DNA of 64,000 nucleotides from Toxorhynchites rutilus septentrionalis (taxonomy: Eukaryota > Arthropoda > Insecta > Diptera > Culicidae), in contig NC_073746.1 of the NCBI RefSeq assembly GCF_029784135.1, forward strand, positions 287,815,348 through 287,879,347, read 5' to 3'. The first letter of the stretch is position 1. Every line of letters begins with the position of its first letter. The notes under the pieces are model-generated. The model was given only the letters and a program-made list of their open reading frames with translations. It was not told where the DNA came from and ran no database searches. This document shows, piece after piece, positions 61,310 through 64,000 of this stretch. Both the position numbers and the translations under genes were made by a program.

Positions 61310-64000
61310 TTTTATTTATTTATTTATTTAGTACATCATCTTCGACTATGTCGCACAGACTGACTTAAAACTAACTATACTAAATCTCTAATCCTAGCAC
61401 TGAACACGTTTCTTGTCAATAGAAAATCAAATTCATTACAAACAACATTAAAGGAACGCAAACAAAAATCAAAATTACTGTTGTAACCGAAGTTTGTTCT
61501 GTGGTAAGGAATTGCTGATAATGGAGAGTTTCGAAATCTACGAGGCGGAATATTCAATGGAATCTGTTCCAAGAGCTTAGGACCGTCAACATGACCCATT
61601 AAAATATCAAAAACAAACAGCCTTTGTGACTTAGTGCGCCTCGATGAAAGTGTTTCCAAATCGATCAACTTACAACGATCAGCATAACAGGGTAGATTGA
61701 CCGGATCGTTCCACGGGAGAGAGCGCAAAGCGAAACGCACGAATTTTCTTTGAATTTTCTCAATCGCAAGACTCTGTGTAACTTGGTAAGGACAGCAAAC
61801 CGGGGAAGCATATTCCAAAATACTTCGCACAAGCGAACAAAATAGCGTCTTGAGGCAATAAACATCAGTAAATTCAGATGTATGACGCAGGATGAAACCA
61901 AGCACTGTATACGCCTTAGCTGTTATAATGTTGATGTGTTCATGAAATCTTAGCTTCGAATCAATAGTAACGCCGAGATCGCATATTGAATTGATACGCT
62001 CTAAGGCAACTGATTCCATGTTGTATTGATGGACTAAAACGTTACTGCAACGGGAGAAGGACATCACTTTGCATTTTTTGCAGTTAACTCGCATTCCGTT
62101 GTCGCCACACCAGACAAGCAAACGATTTATGTCGTTTTGCAGAGCAGCACAGTCATCTGGTGAAACTATGACACGAAATAGTTTTAAGTCATCGGCAAAC
62201 GAAAGATTGGATGAGGAGAGTAACAGGCAAAGATCATTGATGAAGATAATAAAAATAAGAGGGCCGAGAACACTGCCTTGGGGTACGCCAGAAGGAATGT
62301 CGAAAGTTCTGGAATGCACAGAATTGACCATAACGTATGCGTTACGATTTGACAGGTACGAATAGAGCCATTCCGTTATCCACGAGGGAAATCCAGTGTG
62401 ACCCATTTTATCAACGATCAGCTTATGCGGTACTGTGTCAAAAGCCTTCGCGAAATCTATATAAATTGAATCAACCTGCTGCTTCGATTCCAATTCAAGT
62501 GACAACGCTGATACATAGCACATTAAGTTCGATGTTGTTGAACGGTGTTTCACAAATCCGTGCTGACTACTGGAGATGATGGGAGTCGCGACTCGGTAGA
62601 GAACTGTGTGAACAAGCTTCTCAAAAACCTTGCTGAGAGTACAGAGTATTGACACACCACGGTAGTTTTCAACACAGGTATAGCTACCTGATTTGTAGAT
62701 TGGCACTATGTACGCTGATTTCCATGCGGTCGGGAATATTCTGTCCGAGAGCGAACGGTTAAAAACAGCAGTGATGGGCTTGGCAAGCGAAGAGGCACAG
62801 TTCTTTAAAAATGCGGGCGGTATGTTATCTGTACCTGGTCCTTTTTTGGGGTCAAGATCCTCGAGACCTCTCCTCACTTCCTCTGGAGTAAACTGAATGC
62901 ACGGTAGGTTTATGTTATGGATTGGTATTTCCTCAAAACGATCGTGACGTTGAACCGGTGATGCTTTGCTGAAGACACTTTCGAAGAAGGCAGCAAACAG
63001 ATTGGCGGTCTCTGAACTTGTGGTAGAAACGGTCTCATTGCTAACCGAACCAGGGATATTACTGCTTGCTTTTCTTTTCTTGACGAAACTCCAAAAACAT
63101 GAAGGATCTTGTGTAACCGTTGCCTGAATTCTTAGCAGGTAGTTTTTGAAATGTTTCAGATAGGAGACTCTTGTATTCCAAGTCAAGATTTCGAAGTCTA
63201 GCTCTGTCAGTCTCATTCTTCGAATTGAAATAACGATTACGCACCTTGCGGAGGTTGTTGCGAAGATTTCGTAGCTCAGGAGTCCACCAAGGTTTATTGT
63301 AAACGGAGCTTGACACTCTTCTTCTTCGAGGGATATGGCGACTGAGGACATCATGAATAAATTCGTTAAAGTTTGACAACATCTGATCTACTGAATCGTT
63401 GTTCAAAACTCGTTCCCACTCAATTTCAGCAAGCACAGAATTCAAAAGATTAAAATCGCATGAAGAAAAGTCGAACTTGAGGCATTCTTCAGACTCGTCC
63501 GTTGAAGTTGGGACAACCCGTACGTCAAGTAATAAAATAAACGGAGCGTGATGGTTATCCACAGGTAATAGCGGTGAAGATGGTACAATAATATCGAGGA
63601 ACTCTGGGAGATTGGTAAACACCAGGTCGAGGAGTCTGTCATTTACGTTTGTGAAACCATTCATTTGTCTCAAGCCTTGAGCAAACATCACATTCGTGAA
63701 GTCAAGTTCGATGTCAGAAGTAGCATTTGAAGGAATGTATCCATTGATGTCATCGTCAAAACTCCATCGTAAATACGGAAGGTTAAAATCTCCGATTGAT
63801 AGGACAATGTCCGACTCCAAAAGACGCTCAGCTATGGATTGAACAGCGATTGCATGTGCAGAGTATAACTGGTTGTTTGAATTAGGAGGGAGATATATCG
63901 CGACTATGTAGAGAGACCGAAATTGTTCTTTTATGCGTACTGCAACTTGTTCGAGCTCGTTACAGTTAGCAATCGGAACTGATACACAATCCAAACAGTT
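61310..64000 (-). pseudogene. Jockey/CR1-like non-LTR retrotransposon, ORF2, frameshifted, 5' end beyond window
   Basis: Minus strand. Frame 63994-63059 (open to the window edge) has the endonuclease end (SIGDFNLPYLRWSFDDDING; LPVDNHHAPFIL) and the linker NKPWWTPELRNLRNNLRKVR. A one-base shift near 63150 moves the reading into 63354-61375: ILTWNTR, then [98 protein letters not shown] and a C-terminus RTNFGYNSNF ... SFN. There is no RNase H. The 3' end on the + strand is a TTTA-repeat tail at about 61309-61330 and the shared CATCTTCGA word. Apart from the frameshift, the RT looks intact. Confidence 0.9.

Larger units (their letters stand above)
48658..64000 (+). other. ADAMTS intron 8, incomplete (more than 15.3 kb)
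   Basis: No exon continuing the catalytic domain after HELGH(N) was found in the remaining sequence, so the window probably ends in this intron. It contains MITE-like inverted pairs, a SINE inside a foldback fragment, a GC-richer repeat-poor block (about 55900-58100), dispersed repeats and a minus-strand LINE from 61310 to the end. About 48660-50270 and 59230-60370 hold nothing I can name. Confidence 0.7.

Noticed and set aside
1..64000. CRISPR arrays, bacterial operons, phage or plasmid features
   Set aside because: No regularly spaced repeats with unique spacers and no Shine-Dalgarno-led genes. Every coding signal is insect host or eukaryotic transposon.

Overview
The window is insect nuclear DNA, and most likely mosquito (Culicidae, probably a culicine such as Aedes). 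I base this on GT-AG introns of 70 bp to more than 14 kb, AT-rich and repeat-dense non-coding sequence, I-clade and Jockey/CR1-like non-LTR retrotransposons, several IS630-Tc1-mariner remnants, and tRNA-derived SINEs and MITE-like families of a kind I associate with culicine genomes. The species call is inference from memory. There are no prokaryotic features.

The only host protein-coding gene I can support is a large ADAMTS metalloprotease on the + strand. Eight exons join with perfect GT-AG sites and matching phases: 1230-1326 (signal peptide), 13671-13917, 21192-21357, 33291-33425, 33505-33633, 33755-34092 (furin site and start of the catalytic domain), 34163-34264 and 48544-48657 (zinc-binding HELGH). 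They give 1,328 nt, or 442 codons plus two bases. They cover the signal peptide, the whole prodomain and the metalloprotease domain up to the middle of the active-site helix. The intron after exon 8 runs to the window edge, so the disintegrin-like, thrombospondin and spacer parts lie beyond 64000.

The long introns are a layered graveyard of mobile DNA. Intron 1 holds an AT microsatellite, a 10-bp minisatellite, a TIR-complete but internally deleted mariner, a 3' fragment of an I-like LINE, an IS630-Tc1-mariner fragment, a 1.4-kb foldback palindrome and a tRNA-SINE. Intron 2 holds a gutted Tc1 element, a second foldback palindrome, and an I-like LINE fragment inserted inside a mariner transposase. 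Intron 3 holds a minus-strand Jockey/CR1-like LINE split by a 2.7-kb hAT-like insertion with an 8-bp target duplication, itself hit by a second type of tRNA-SINE. Intron 7 holds a 5.9-kb I-like element, complete to its promoter end and flanked by a 9-bp duplication, inserted in a 314-bp tandem repeat that also took a mariner. Intron 8 holds inverted pairs of MITE-like repeats, a SINE inside a third foldback copy, a GC-rich block with few repeats, and a second minus-strand Jockey/CR1-like LINE that runs off the window end.

None of the mobile elements looks intact: each has a deletion, frameshift, stop or lost catalytic residue. I saw no unmistakably new system. The most unusual items are the foldback palindrome family, the nested insertion history that can be read from target-site duplications, a perfect histone-type 3' stem-loop inside a dispersed repeat, and the lysine-rich prodomain of the ADAMTS.
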